64,000 nucleotides of DNA from Streptomyces endophytica (lineage in GTDB: Bacteria > Actinomycetota > Actinomycetes > Streptomycetales > Streptomycetaceae). The stretch lies in NCBI RefSeq assembly GCF_026153355.1, contig NZ_CP110636.1:6837781-6901780 (forward strand), given 5' to 3'. A model generated the notes under the pieces. The model saw only the letters and a list, made by a program, of their open reading frames with translations. It was not told the DNA's origin and did not search any database. Position numbers and translations under genes: made by a program. How positions within the stretch are numbered: the stretch's first letter is position 1; every line of letters starts with the position of its first letter. This document shows positions 34,031-42,334 of the stretch, one piece after another.

Positions 34031-34257
34031 GCATGCCCTTCCGGACGCGGAATGCGCCCCCTGGGCCCGCCGCCTCGATTCCGGGGCGGTGGCCGGCGGT
34101 TCGACGTTCGGATCTGAATCCTAGTGATCGCGTGGAGGGGTAAACAGGCTCCTCTCGGACCGTTCCCCCTGATCCGATGGGCGCCGGAATGCGGTACCAA
34201 TAGCGGCAACTGCCCTCATTTCACCCCTTGGGGCCTTACCGACAGTAGCTTCAAGCC
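34031..34257. promoter_or_regulatory. Divergent promoter region, MFS pump / phzF-like gene
   Basis: 227 bp with no gene and moderately reduced GC near 34120-34210. Must drive both genes; no clear palindrome recognised. Confidence 0.4.
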
Positions 34258-35070
34258 ATGCGCACCTTCATCGTCGATGCGTTCACCGACCGGCCGTTCG
34301 CCGGTAATCCCGCCGCTGTGTGTCTGCTCGAGAAGCCGGCCGAGGTGGCCTGGATGCAGCAGGTCGCGGCCGAACTCAATTTGTCGGAAACCGCTTTCGT
34401 GCACCGCGTCGGGCAGAACTCCTACGGGCTGCGGTGGTTCACGCCGACGGTGGAGGTGGACCTCTGCGGTCACGCCACCCTGGCCACCGCCCATGTGCTC
34501 CACACGACGCGGGCCGCCGCCCACGACTCCCCCCTGCGCTTCGAGACGCTGAGCGGGGTGCTCACCGCCCGGCGGCACGGCCGCGGTGACATCACCCTGG
34601 ACTTCCCGGCGGACCCGCCGGCCGCCGAGCCGGTGCCGTTGGGGCTGGCCAAGGCGCTGGGCACCGACCCGGTGTGGACCGGCCGGGCCCGGCACGACCT
34701 GCTGGTGGAACTGGCGGAAGCCGCCGCGGTACGGGACCTGGCCCCGGACATCGTCGCGCTGGCCGCCTTCAGCGGCCGGGCGGTCATCGTGACCGCGGCG
34801 GCCCCGGAGGACGCCGACCACGACTTCGTCTCCCGGGTCTTCGCCCCGGCCGCCGGCATACCCGAGGACCCCGTCACCGGCGCCGCCCACTGCGTACTGG
34901 CCCCCTTCTGGTCCGAGCGGCTCGGCCGGACCGAGCTGACCGGCCTCCAACTGTCGCCCCGCGGCGGCCGGGTGGGCGTCGAGCTGCGCGGTGACCGGGT
35001 GACCCTGCTGGGGCAGGCCGTGACGGTGTTCAACGGGGAGCTGAGTACGACGAGCGCGACGGGGAGCTGA
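34258..35070 (+). CDS. PhzF-family isomerase
   Basis: 270 aa, a diaminopimelate-epimerase fold. The N-terminal half has VDAFTDRPFAGNPAAVCLL and NLSETAFVH, including the catalytic Glu (S-E-T). RWFTPTVEVDLCGHATLATAH follows, then DPVTGAAHC in the C-terminal half. The family includes phenazine PhzF and many enzymes of unknown substrate; nothing nearby makes phenazine. It is divergent from the MFS pump and ends at a strong terminator. Confidence 0.92.
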   Translation: MRTFIVDAFTDRPFAGNPAAVCLLEKPAEVAWMQQVAAELNLSETAFVHRVGQNSYGLRWFTPTVEVDLCGHATLATAHVLHTTRAAAHDSPLRFETLSGVLTARRHGRGDITLDFPADPPAAEPVPLGLAKALGTDPVWTGRARHDLLVELAEAAAVRDLAPDIVALAAFSGRAVIVTAAAPEDADHDFVSRVFAPAAGIPEDPVTGAAHCVLAPFWSERLGRTELTGLQLSPRGGRVGVELRGDRVTLLGQAVTVFNGELSTTSATGS

Positions 35071-35098
35071 CGCGGTACGGCGGCCGGCCCGACGACGT

Positions 35099-35135
35099 GC
35101 GCCCCGCTTCCCGGTACGGCCGGAAAGCGGGGCGC
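35099..35135. terminator. Hairpin terminator between phzF-like gene and ADH
   Basis: Perfect 11-bp stem GCGCCCCGCTT / AAGCGGGGCGC between two convergent genes. Confidence 0.75.
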
Positions 35136-35159
35136 GGGAACGAGACGGCCGGCCGGTCC

Positions 35160-36191
35160 TCAGGGGCGGATGAGCACCTTGAGGGCCTCGCGTTCGGCCA
35201 TGGCCTTGTAGCCGTCCGGGACACCGTCCAGCCCGACGGTGCGGTCGAAGACCGCGGACGCGTCGAGACGTCCGGACAGCACGTCGGGGAGGAGCTCGGG
35301 GGCGTAGGCCCGGGCCGGGGCGACGCCGCCGGCGAGGGTGACGTTGCGGCGGTAGAAGCGCCGTGCGTCGACGCCGTCGCCGTCCTGGGGCACGCCGACG
35401 TAGCCGACGGCACCGCCGGGGCGGGCCATGTCCAGGGCGTCCCGCAGGGCCGCGCCGGTCCCGACGCACTCCAGCACCGCGTGCGCCCCGTGGCCGCCGG
35501 TGAGCTCCTTGACCCGCTCGACGGCCTCGGTGCCGCGCTCCGGCACCACCTCCACGGCGCCGAACCGCCGCGCGAGGTCCGTCCGCGCGGTGTGCCGGCC
35601 GAGGACGATGATGCGCTCCGCGCCCAGCCGGGAGGCGGCCAGCACGCCGCACAGTCCGACCGCGCCGTCCCCCACCACGGCGACCGTCCGGCCCGGGCCG
35701 ACCCGCGCGGCGCGGGCCGCGTGGTGCCCCGTGCACAGCACGTCGGACAGGGCCAGCACCGCCGGCACCCGGGGGTCGTCCGGCTCCATCGGGAGCGGGA
35801 GGAGCGTGCCGTCGGCCTGCGGGACGCGGACCGCCTCGCCCTGGCCGCCGTCCAGCTCACCGCCCCAGAACCCGCCGTTCAGGCAGGAGTTGGGCAGCCC
35901 GTCCCGGCAGAACTCGCAACGGCCGTCGGACCACTTGAAGGGCGCGAGGACGAGGTCTCCGCGGCGTACGGAGGTGACCTCGGCGCCGGTCTCCTCGACC
36001 ACGCCGATGAATTCGTGCCCGAGCCGCACCCCGTCCGGGTTCGGCGGCATCTTCCCGTAGCGCCACAGGTCGCTGCCGCAGATCGCGGCGTGGGTGACCC
36101 GCACCACGGCGTCGGTCGGCCGGTCGATCCGGGCGTCGGGCACCTCCTTCACCTGGACGTCCCCTGCCCCGAACATCACTGCTGCCCGCAC
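35160..36191 (-). CDS. Zinc-dependent medium-chain alcohol dehydrogenase
   Basis: 343 aa. Catalytic zinc residues are visible in ICGSDLW (Cys about 38) and GHEFIGVVEE (His-Glu about 58-59). The structural-zinc lobe is abbreviated: CEFCRDGLPNSCLNG. The nucleotide-binding loop is VVGDGAVGLCGVLAA near 170. It is a threonine/sorbitol-dehydrogenase-like enzyme of unknown substrate. It is 71 bp after tyrA on the same strand, so it may be the last gene of the Hpg operon, but ordinary metabolic use is equally possible. Confidence 0.88.
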   Translation of the reverse strand: MRAAVMFGAGDVQVKEVPDARIDRPTDAVVRVTHAAICGSDLWRYGKMPPNPDGVRLGHEFIGVVEETGAEVTSVRRGDLVLAPFKWSDGRCEFCRDGLPNSCLNGGFWGGELDGGQGEAVRVPQADGTLLPLPMEPDDPRVPAVLALSDVLCTGHHAARAARVGPGRTVAVVGDGAVGLCGVLAASRLGAERIIVLGRHTARTDLARRFGAVEVVPERGTEAVERVKELTGGHGAHAVLECVGTGAALRDALDMARPGGAVGYVGVPQDGDGVDARRFYRRNVTLAGGVAPARAYAPELLPDVLSGRLDASAVFDRTVGLDGVPDGYKAMAEREALKVLIRP

Positions 36192-36262
36192 GGTCGTACT
36201 CCTGGATTCGCTCGACGAGGGCCGGTCCGGCCCGGTATGGCTCGGGGGTCACGCGCGGCGCG

Positions 36263-37332
36263 CTAGGCGTGGACGGTCCACTCGCGGCGCCGGAGTTCGG
36301 CCGTGAGTGTGCCGGCCGAGCCGTCCGCCACCAGGAGTTCCGCCAGTCCGGCGGAGCCGTCCGTGGCGTGCTCCAGGCGGACGTCCTCGATGTTCGCCCC
36401 CACCGCCGAAGCGGCGGAGAGCAGTCGGGCCAGCTCACCCGCCCGGTCACGCAGGACCACCCGAACTGATCTGTACGCTACGGCAGTTCCGCCGTGTTTG
36501 CCGGGGATCCGGGCATATCCCGCGTTGCCCCGTTCGAGCAGCGCGGTCAGCTCCGCCGGGCCGGCTCGCGCAGCGCGCGGCGTACGGCGTCCAGGTCGCC
36601 GGCCAGCCCGTCCAGCACGGCCGCCACGGCCTCCGCGTTGGTCGCCAGGATGTCCGTCCACAGATCGGCGTCGCCCGCGGCGATCCGGGTGACGTCGCGC
36701 AGCCCCTGGCCGGCGAGCCGCAGCGCCACCTCTTCCCCGTCGTCCAGCCGGGCCGCCAACAAGGTGGCGAGGAGGTGCGGGACGTGGGAGATGAGCGCGA
36801 CGGCGTGGTCATGGGCGTCGGCGTCGAGGACGACCGGCGTCCCGCCGCACAGCCGGACCAGTTCCAGCGCCCGCCCCAGTACGGCCGGTTCGGTGGCCGG
36901 GTCGGGTGTGAGCACCCAGGGCCGGCCCTCGAACAGCTCGGCCCGGGCCGCCAGCGGACCCGAGCGTTCCCGTCCCGCCATGGGGTGTCCGCCGACGAAG
37001 GAGGCCAGGTCACCGCCGCGGGCCGCGATCTCGTCCAGCGGCGGCCCCTTCACGCTGCCGACGTCGGTGTACGCCCGCGCCAGACCGTTCTTCTGGTGCT
37101 CCTCCAGAACGCCGGCCACGCTCCCGGGCGGTACGGCGAGCACCGCGAGGTCCACCGGTCCGGGCGGTGCGCCGGCCGTCCCGGCGCCCAGCGCGGCGGC
37201 GGTGCGGGCCGCGGCGCCGTCCCGGTCGATGAGATGGGTCGTGATGCCCCGCGCCGCCAGGGCGAGGGCGACGGAGGTCCCGATGAGCCCGGTGCCGACG
37301 ACGGCGACGGTACGCAGTGCATTCGCGGTCAT
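36263..37332 (-). CDS. tyrA: Prephenate dehydrogenase TyrA (catalytic domain plus frameshifted ACT domain)
   Basis: From ATG at 37332 the frame gives 261 aa: VAVVGTGLIGTSVALALAA (NAD loop), DVGSVKG, GGHPMAGRERSG and HVPHLLA, all typical of prephenate dehydrogenase, then a TGA at 36547-36549. The -1 frame continues at once with AELTALLERGNAG, RIPGKHGG and an ACT domain (NIEDVRLEHATDG) ending at 36265. One added base near the GGG at 36558-36560 restores a normal fused protein. It makes 4-hydroxyphenylpyruvate, the substrate of HmaS. The gene follows hpgT with no gap. If the frameshift is real, the enzyme lacks its regulatory ACT domain. Confidence 0.88.
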
Positions 37333-38649
37333 CTACTGTCCCCGGGTGATCCGCTGGATGATGTGCGCGGCGAGCCGGCGCACCCCTTCCTCGATCCGCT
37401 CGGGCGTCAAGTAGCTGGCAGACAGCCGTAGTTGCCGCTCTCCACCGTCGCCCAGGTAGAAGTAGCTCATCGGGGTCCAGATGACGCCGTGGTCGCGGGC
37501 CGACTCCTCCAGGAAGGCGTTGTCGACGGCGAACGGCAGGGTCAGGACGAGGAAGAACCCGCCGTCCGGCACGTTCCACCGCACCTCCCACCGGTCCTGC
37601 GGCAGGTGGCGCGCGAGGGCGGCCAGCAGCGCCTCCATGTTGCCGCGGTAGAACTCGATGAGGTCCTTGTTGGCGTCGCGCAGCCGGCACCCGTGGGCGA
37701 GGAGCATGCCCCCGATGGCCGCCTGGGCGATCGCCGGGGTGTTCACCGTGACCATGCTCTTGATCTTGGACAGTTCGTCGGCGAGCAGGGTGCGCTCGCC
37801 GTTCTCACCGATGACCGGCTGGTCGGCGATGACGTAGCCGACCCGGGCCCCTGGGAAGCAGGTCTTGGCGAACGAGCCGAAGTAGATCACCCGGTGCCGG
37901 GTGTCCAGGGACTTCAGGGTGGGCCGCTGCTCCCCGGTGCGGCTGAAGAACCCGTACGGGTTGTCCTCCAGCAGCAACAGGTCCTCCTCCGCCGCGAGAT
38001 CGAGCAGCGCGTGCCGCTTCCCGGTGGGCATGGACGCCCCGGAGGGATTGGCGAAGTCCGGGATCACGTACACCGCGCGCGGCCGCTTGCCCCGGGCGCG
38101 GAGCTCCCGGACGGTGGCGCGCAGCGCGTCGAGGTCCAGGCCGGTGTCGTCCTCGGGCACCGGGACGGTCGCGGCGTCCAGCAGCCGCGCGGCGCCCGTG
38201 ATGCCGACGTAGCCGGGGTCGGTGACCAGCAGGACGTCGTCCGGGCCGGCGATCAGCGCCCGCAGGACCAGGAGCATCGCCTCCTGGCAGCCGACGGTGA
38301 CCACGACGGCCGACGGGTCGGTGTGGATCCCCTCGTCGTGCGCGATCGTCCGGGCCACCAGGTCGTGGATCTGGCCGTTGGTGCGCCCGTACTGGAACAG
38401 CGCGGTGCGCACCTCCTCGGGTGAGCGGCCGAGGTCCTGCTCCAGGTGGCGCGTGTAGGTGTCGAGGTAGCCGCCGATCCGGTCCACCTCGAAGAACCCG
38501 TCGTAGGGGCGGCCCGGACCGAACGAGATCGCGTCGGGGTACCGCAGCGTGACCTCGTTGAGGAAGTTCATCACCTCAAGCAGCGGGTCCGAGAGGGACG
38601 CGTGCAGATCGGCCGGCCTGAGCTCGGCGTCCGGTCCGGGCCGCGGCAT
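37333..38649 (-). CDS. hpgT: Hydroxyphenylglycine aminotransferase HpgT
   Basis: 438 aa, a PLP-dependent fold type I aminotransferase of the MocR/LysN/HpgT-like group. Landmarks are ISFGPGRPYDGFF at the N-terminus, TVGCQEAML, PDFANPSG (the N-P of the PLP site), EDNPYGFFS and GSFAKTCFPGARVGY, with the catalytic Lys in S-F-A-K near residue 260. In glycopeptide-type pathways HpgT transaminates 4-hydroxyphenylglyoxylate to L-Hpg (and the dihydroxy analogue). ATG at 38649 abuts the dioxygenase stop (TAATG). Gene context with tyrA, hmo and hmaS supports Hpg over other keto acids. Confidence 0.9.
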   Translation of the reverse strand: MPRPGPDAELRPADLHASLSDPLLEVMNFLNEVTLRYPDAISFGPGRPYDGFFEVDRIGGYLDTYTRHLEQDLGRSPEEVRTALFQYGRTNGQIHDLVARTIAHDEGIHTDPSAVVVTVGCQEAMLLVLRALIAGPDDVLLVTDPGYVGITGAARLLDAATVPVPEDDTGLDLDALRATVRELRARGKRPRAVYVIPDFANPSGASMPTGKRHALLDLAAEEDLLLLEDNPYGFFSRTGEQRPTLKSLDTRHRVIYFGSFAKTCFPGARVGYVIADQPVIGENGERTLLADELSKIKSMVTVNTPAIAQAAIGGMLLAHGCRLRDANKDLIEFYRGNMEALLAALARHLPQDRWEVRWNVPDGGFFLVLTLPFAVDNAFLEESARDHGVIWTPMSYFYLGDGGERQLRLSASYLTPERIEEGVRRLAAHIIQRITRGQ

Positions 38650-39563
38650 TACGCCTGCTCCTGCCAGAGCACCGGGCAGAAGTCCGGGTCCTGGTAGTCG
38701 GGGTTGCCGTTGGCGTCCTTGCGGACGAGGACGTCGTTGTTGTAGACGACCCGCTCGCCGGTGGAGATCTCGAACGGCCGCCACTGGTTCGTGCGGTCCT
38801 GCAGGTGGAACGAGACCGCCCGGCGCGGCCGGTCGCTGCGGTTGAGCCCGCTGCCGTGGTACGTGCGGCAGTGGTGGAAGCTGATGTGCCCCTTCGGGAT
38901 GACGACGGGCACCTTGCGGACCGTCTCGTTGTTGAAGGCGGCGTTCTCCTCCAGCATCTCGTCGAGTTCGGAACGGTCCCGCTCGGCGAAGTGCTTGGTG
39001 GTCGCGTCGTTGCCGCCGATCTCCTTCCACCGGTGGCTGCCGTCGACCATGGTGATGGTGCCCATCTCCTCGTCACAGTCGTGGAAGGGGATGAAGGCGG
39101 TCAGCATCTCGTCGGAGGTGCAGGTCTGCCAGTAGTGCCGGTCGAAGTGCCAGGGCACGATGTTGCCCTCGTCCTCGGGACGCGGCGGCTTGTAGATCAG
39201 GGTGCTGTTCCACAGCCGTATCTGGCTGGTCTCCGCGATGCGCGCGGCGACCGCCCCGATGAGCGGCTTGGACAGGATGCTCCGGATCGTGTCGTCCTCG
39301 TAGAAGATGTAGTCGTTGTGCCGGTGGACGTCGCCCTTCTCCGGCTCCCAGTACGCCAGCCGCGGCGGCCGGACCGGAAGGGTCCGGTCCCGGTGACCGG
39401 CGTAGAACCGCTCACTGGCCTCCACGAGCGTGTCGACCTCGTCGTCGGTCAGCAGCTTCTTCGACAGGTACCAGCCGTGCTCCTGGTAGAACTGCACGTC
39501 GTCGTCGGTGGGCAGCAACGCCCGGTCGTGGTCGCTGAGCTGGAACGGCTCGGTGGTCATCAT
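38649..39563 (-). CDS. Phytanoyl-CoA-dioxygenase (PhyH) family Fe(II)/2OG oxygenase
   Basis: 304 aa. Iron ligands fit H-x-D in VPWHFDRHYW (about 140) and a distal His in CRTYHGSGLNRSD, with the 2-oxoglutarate Arg in RPRRAVSFH. The C-terminal region is long, with NDVLVRKDANGNP. The family hydroxylates small molecules and carrier-bound amino acids. It is not part of the minimal Hpg pathway, yet it sits between hmo and hpgT with overlapping codons, so it probably acts on Hpg, an Hpg precursor or the final peptide. ATG at 39563 overlaps the hmo stop as ATGA. Confidence 0.88.
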   Translation of the reverse strand: MMTTEPFQLSDHDRALLPTDDDVQFYQEHGWYLSKKLLTDDEVDTLVEASERFYAGHRDRTLPVRPPRLAYWEPEKGDVHRHNDYIFYEDDTIRSILSKPLIGAVAARIAETSQIRLWNSTLIYKPPRPEDEGNIVPWHFDRHYWQTCTSDEMLTAFIPFHDCDEEMGTITMVDGSHRWKEIGGNDATTKHFAERDRSELDEMLEENAAFNNETVRKVPVVIPKGHISFHHCRTYHGSGLNRSDRPRRAVSFHLQDRTNQWRPFEISTGERVVYNNDVLVRKDANGNPDYQDPDFCPVLWQEQA

Positions 39564-40843
39564 GGTCCTTTCCGAAGATCCGGGTCCTCGTACGATTCGT
39601 TCGGTGCCGCCGCGGCCGGGCCGTGGGCCAGCAGCTCCGGGCCGAGGGCGGCGAGGGAGGGTCGGCCGGCCAGCGCCATGGCGTCCTCCAGTTCGTCCCG
39701 CAGCAGGGTGAGCACCTCGCGCGCCCCGGCCTCTCCGCCGGCGGCCAGTCCCCACAGCACGGGTCTGCCGACGAAGACCGCCCGGGCGCCCAGCGCCAGC
39801 GCCTTCAGCACGTCGGTCCCGTGCCGGATGCCCCCGTCGAGGAACACCGGGCAGCGGCCGCCGACCGCCGCCACGACCTCCGGCAGCGCGTCCAACGTGG
39901 CGACGGCGCCGTCGAGTTGGCGGCCCCCGTGGTTGGACACCACGATCCCGTCGATGCCGAGCCCGGCGGCGCGGGCCGCGTCCTCGGCGGTGAGGACGCC
40001 CTTGAGGACGAGCGGCAGCCGGGTCTGCTCCCGCAGCCAGTCCAGGTCGGACCAGCTCAGCGAGGGGTCGATGAAGGCGTCGGCGTGCCGGGCCAGGGCC
40101 GAGCTGCCGTCCTGCCGGTCGTGCAGGAATCCGGTGACCTCGCCGTCCAGGTTGCGGGCGGCGATGCCCGGGGGCAGGTGGAAGCCGTGCCGCACCTCGC
40201 GCAGCCGCCTGCCGAGCCGCGGGGTGTCCACGGTGAGCACCAGCGCGCGGAACCCGGCGGCCTCCGCGCGCCGCACCACCGTGCGCAGCACGTCCCGCCG
40301 GTGCAGCCAGTAGAGCTGTAGCCAGAGCGGTCCGGTGGCCTCGGCGGCGAGGTCCTCGAAGGTCCGGCTGGCGAAGATGCTGACGAGGGTCGGAACCCGC
40401 AGCCCCGGCCCACCGGCGGCCCGCACGGTGGCCACTTCGCCCTCCGCGCAGGCCAGTTGGTGGTACGCCATCGGCGCGACACCCAGGGGTGCGCCGATGG
40501 GGTCCCCCAGCACCGTGGTCGACAGATCACACCGGGAGACATCGGCCAGCACCCGGGGCCGGAGGCGGACCTGACGGTACGCGGCGCGGTTGGCCCGAAC
40601 GGTGCTCTCCGTACCGGCGCCGCCCTGGAAGTAGTGCCATGTCGCGGCGGGCAGCCGGTCCTTGGCGAGCGCGGCGTACCCGCCGACGGTCAGCGGCCGG
40701 GGGTCGTGACCGGCGTCGGTGGCGGAGTCGGTGTCAGTGGCGGTGGCAGGGCCGGTGACTGGACCGGTGCCGGTGCCAGTGACTTGACCGGTGTCAGTGA
40801 CTGGATCGGTACCGTTGACTGGATCGGTGCCGGTGTCAGTCAT
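39560..40843 (-). CDS. hmo: 4-hydroxymandelate oxidase Hmo (FMN-dependent)
   Basis: 427 aa from ATG at 40843, which overlaps the hmaS stop. Residues about 1-45 are a low-complexity Thr/Gly/Asp/Val tail of short repeats (TDTGTDPV, NGTDPV, TDTGQV, TGTGTGPV). The rest is the FMN alpha-hydroxyacid dehydrogenase fold: LGVAPMAYHQLA, LQLYW, LTVDTP, PLVLKGVLTAEDA and the active-site SNHGGRQLDGA, then FLDGGIRHGTDVLKAL. It oxidises 4-hydroxymandelate to 4-hydroxyphenylglyoxylate for HpgT. The repeat tail is unusual for the family. Confidence 0.9.
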   Translation of the reverse strand: MTDTGTDPVNGTDPVTDTGQVTGTGTGPVTGPATATDTDSATDAGHDPRPLTVGGYAALAKDRLPAATWHYFQGGAGTESTVRANRAAYRQVRLRPRVLADVSRCDLSTTVLGDPIGAPLGVAPMAYHQLACAEGEVATVRAAGGPGLRVPTLVSIFASRTFEDLAAEATGPLWLQLYWLHRRDVLRTVVRRAEAAGFRALVLTVDTPRLGRRLREVRHGFHLPPGIAARNLDGEVTGFLHDRQDGSSALARHADAFIDPSLSWSDLDWLREQTRLPLVLKGVLTAEDAARAAGLGIDGIVVSNHGGRQLDGAVATLDALPEVVAAVGGRCPVFLDGGIRHGTDVLKALALGARAVFVGRPVLWGLAAGGEAGAREVLTLLRDELEDAMALAGRPSLAALGPELLAHGPAAAAPNESYEDPDLRKGP

Positions 40844-41925
40844 TGAGCGCCGGTGAGGGCCTGGGCCCGCTCGACCGCCTCGTAGAGGCCCTTGATGTTG
40901 CCGCTGCCGAAGGTCTGCGCGCCGCGCCGCTCGATGAGTTCGAGGAAGAACGTGCCGCGGGCGTGCGGCGAGCGGGTGAAGATCTGGTACAGCAGCCCCC
41001 AGTCGTCGCGGTCGGCGAGCACGCACAGGTCGCGCAGCACCTCCAGGTCGCCCCCGAGGGAGCCGACCCGGCCCTCCACCGCGTCGTAGTACGTGGCGGG
41101 TGTGTGCAGGAATTCCACCCCCTGCGCGGCGATGTGCGGCACGGCGGCGGCGATATCCGACGTACCGAATGCCAGATGCTGTACGCCGGCACCGCCGTGC
41201 GCGTCGAGGAAGGTGTCGATCTGCCCCGGCTTACGCCGCACATCGGGCTCCAGGAATGTGAAGGTGACGGCCCCGGACGGGCTGCGGACCACCTTGGATT
41301 CCATCGCCTGGTCCCCGACCTCGATGAACTCCTCGAATGCCTCGTCGAATCCGAGACCCTTTTCGTAAAAGGCCACGGTTTTGGCGAGTTCACCGGCCGG
41401 AAGGCAAACGGCGAAATGGTCGAGCGAATGCAGCTGCGCTTCGCCGGCGGCCTGCCCGCCGGCCTCCGGACCCGTCCACCGCAGCCGGGGATGCGGCAAC
41501 TGCCGGTCCGCGTCCGCGTACTGCACGAAGGTGTGCACGGTGTCCCCGAACGCCCTGACCGCGGCGGACACGGCTACGGAGCCGTCCTCGTACGCGACCT
41601 CGGCCGGCTCGGCCACCACCTCCGCCCCGTTCTCGACGGCCCGCCGGAACACGCCCTCGGCGTCCCCGGTCCGCAGCGCGATATTGGCCACGCCGTCACC
41701 GTGGCGCGCCACATAGCGGGCCACCGGCCCGTCGGCGGTCAGATCGGAGGTCATCAGGAGGCGAATGCCCCCCTGTCCGAGAAGAATGGACCTGCGGTCC
41801 GCGAGCCCGGTTTCCGGACCCCCTTCGGCTAACGTTTCGAACCCGAATGCGGTGCGGTAGTAATAGGCGGCTTGCCGGGCATCCCCGACATGGAATTCGA
41901 CATGGTTGACGGTGTAGTCGCTCAA
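40840..41925 (-). CDS. hmaS: 4-hydroxymandelate synthase HmaS, second copy
   Basis: 361 aa. Iron-ligand regions are LDHFAVCL (about 167), GVQHLAFGT (about 248) and FFLELIERRG (about 327). The segment equivalent to the F-P-x-N-E-P of HPP dioxygenases reads FTFLEP, consistent with hydroxymandelate synthase. It ends GSGNIKGLYEAVER, as the 11335 copy ends GSGNIKALYEAVEL; the two are clearly paralogous but diverged throughout. It is first in the Hpg operon (hmaS-hmo-phyH-hpgT-tyrA), so it is the main candidate for that pathway step. Confidence 0.9.
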   Translation of the reverse strand: MSDYTVNHVEFHVGDARQAAYYYRTAFGFETLAEGGPETGLADRRSILLGQGGIRLLMTSDLTADGPVARYVARHGDGVANIALRTGDAEGVFRRAVENGAEVVAEPAEVAYEDGSVAVSAAVRAFGDTVHTFVQYADADRQLPHPRLRWTGPEAGGQAAGEAQLHSLDHFAVCLPAGELAKTVAFYEKGLGFDEAFEEFIEVGDQAMESKVVRSPSGAVTFTFLEPDVRRKPGQIDTFLDAHGGAGVQHLAFGTSDIAAAVPHIAAQGVEFLHTPATYYDAVEGRVGSLGGDLEVLRDLCVLADRDDWGLLYQIFTRSPHARGTFFLELIERRGAQTFGSGNIKGLYEAVERAQALTGAQ

Positions 41926-42277
41926 CGGGACCCCCGCTGTTTGTATGGCGAGATACGGCCCACCGGTCGCCTATATCGGGCGGCCGGCCGAACCGAAAGA
42001 GCGAAACAAAATTAACCGCTGGTTGACACCTGACAGAACACACCTTCGGAGACTTGCGGTTCCTCGATCGTCACCGGCCCCTGCTCCAATGGTCGCCCGC
42101 CGGACCGCCTCCAGGTGCCACCCAGTCATCGCCAACCACCCGAAAACGGCGTGCGGGTAGCCGTACGGCCCGGCCCGCAGCCTGTCCGGCTGCGGGCCGG
42201 TCCCCCGATCGTCACCGGCAGCCGCTCCGATGGTCGCCCAGGCGCGCCCCTCGGACGCCCACCACGCCAACGGTCAA
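41926..42277. other. Intergenic region: Hpg operon promoter plus duplicated gene-end sequence
   Basis: 352 bp. The part next to hmaS (about 41930-42060) is relatively AT-rich and likely holds the Hpg operon promoter. The rest, from 42066, consists of diverged copies of the 3' end of the neighbouring response-regulator gene, listed as repeats. No intact gene is present. Confidence 0.55.
42066..42192. repeat. Diverged tandem copy (unit B) of response-regulator 3' end
   Basis: 127 bp matching 42207-42334 from GATCGTCACCGG to GTCCGGCTG with scattered changes. On the minus strand it still encodes a shadow of the regulator's C-terminus (PDRLRAGPYGYPHAVFG) without the stop codon. Confidence 0.65.
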
Positions 42278-42334
42278 CTACCCAAATACCCCGTGCTGGT
42301 AGGCGTACAGCCCGGCCCGCAACCGGTCCGGCTG
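42207..42334. repeat. Tandem repeat unit A, includes the response-regulator C-terminus
   Basis: 128 bp containing the last 19 codons of the regulator (PDRLRAGLYAYQHGVFG, stop) plus its downstream sequence. It repeats as unit B 141 bp away. It is a degenerate segmental duplication, not a mobile element. Confidence 0.65.

Noticed and set aside
36547..36562. Programmed -1 frameshifting in tyrA
   Set aside because: No classical slippery heptamer followed by a pseudoknot is apparent, TyrA is not known for it, and many other genes here show the same missing-base pattern.
42066..42334. CRISPR or transposon ends
   Set aside because: Only two long diverged units, no short identical repeats with unique spacers, no inverted termini and no cas or transposase gene; it is a segmental duplication of a gene end.
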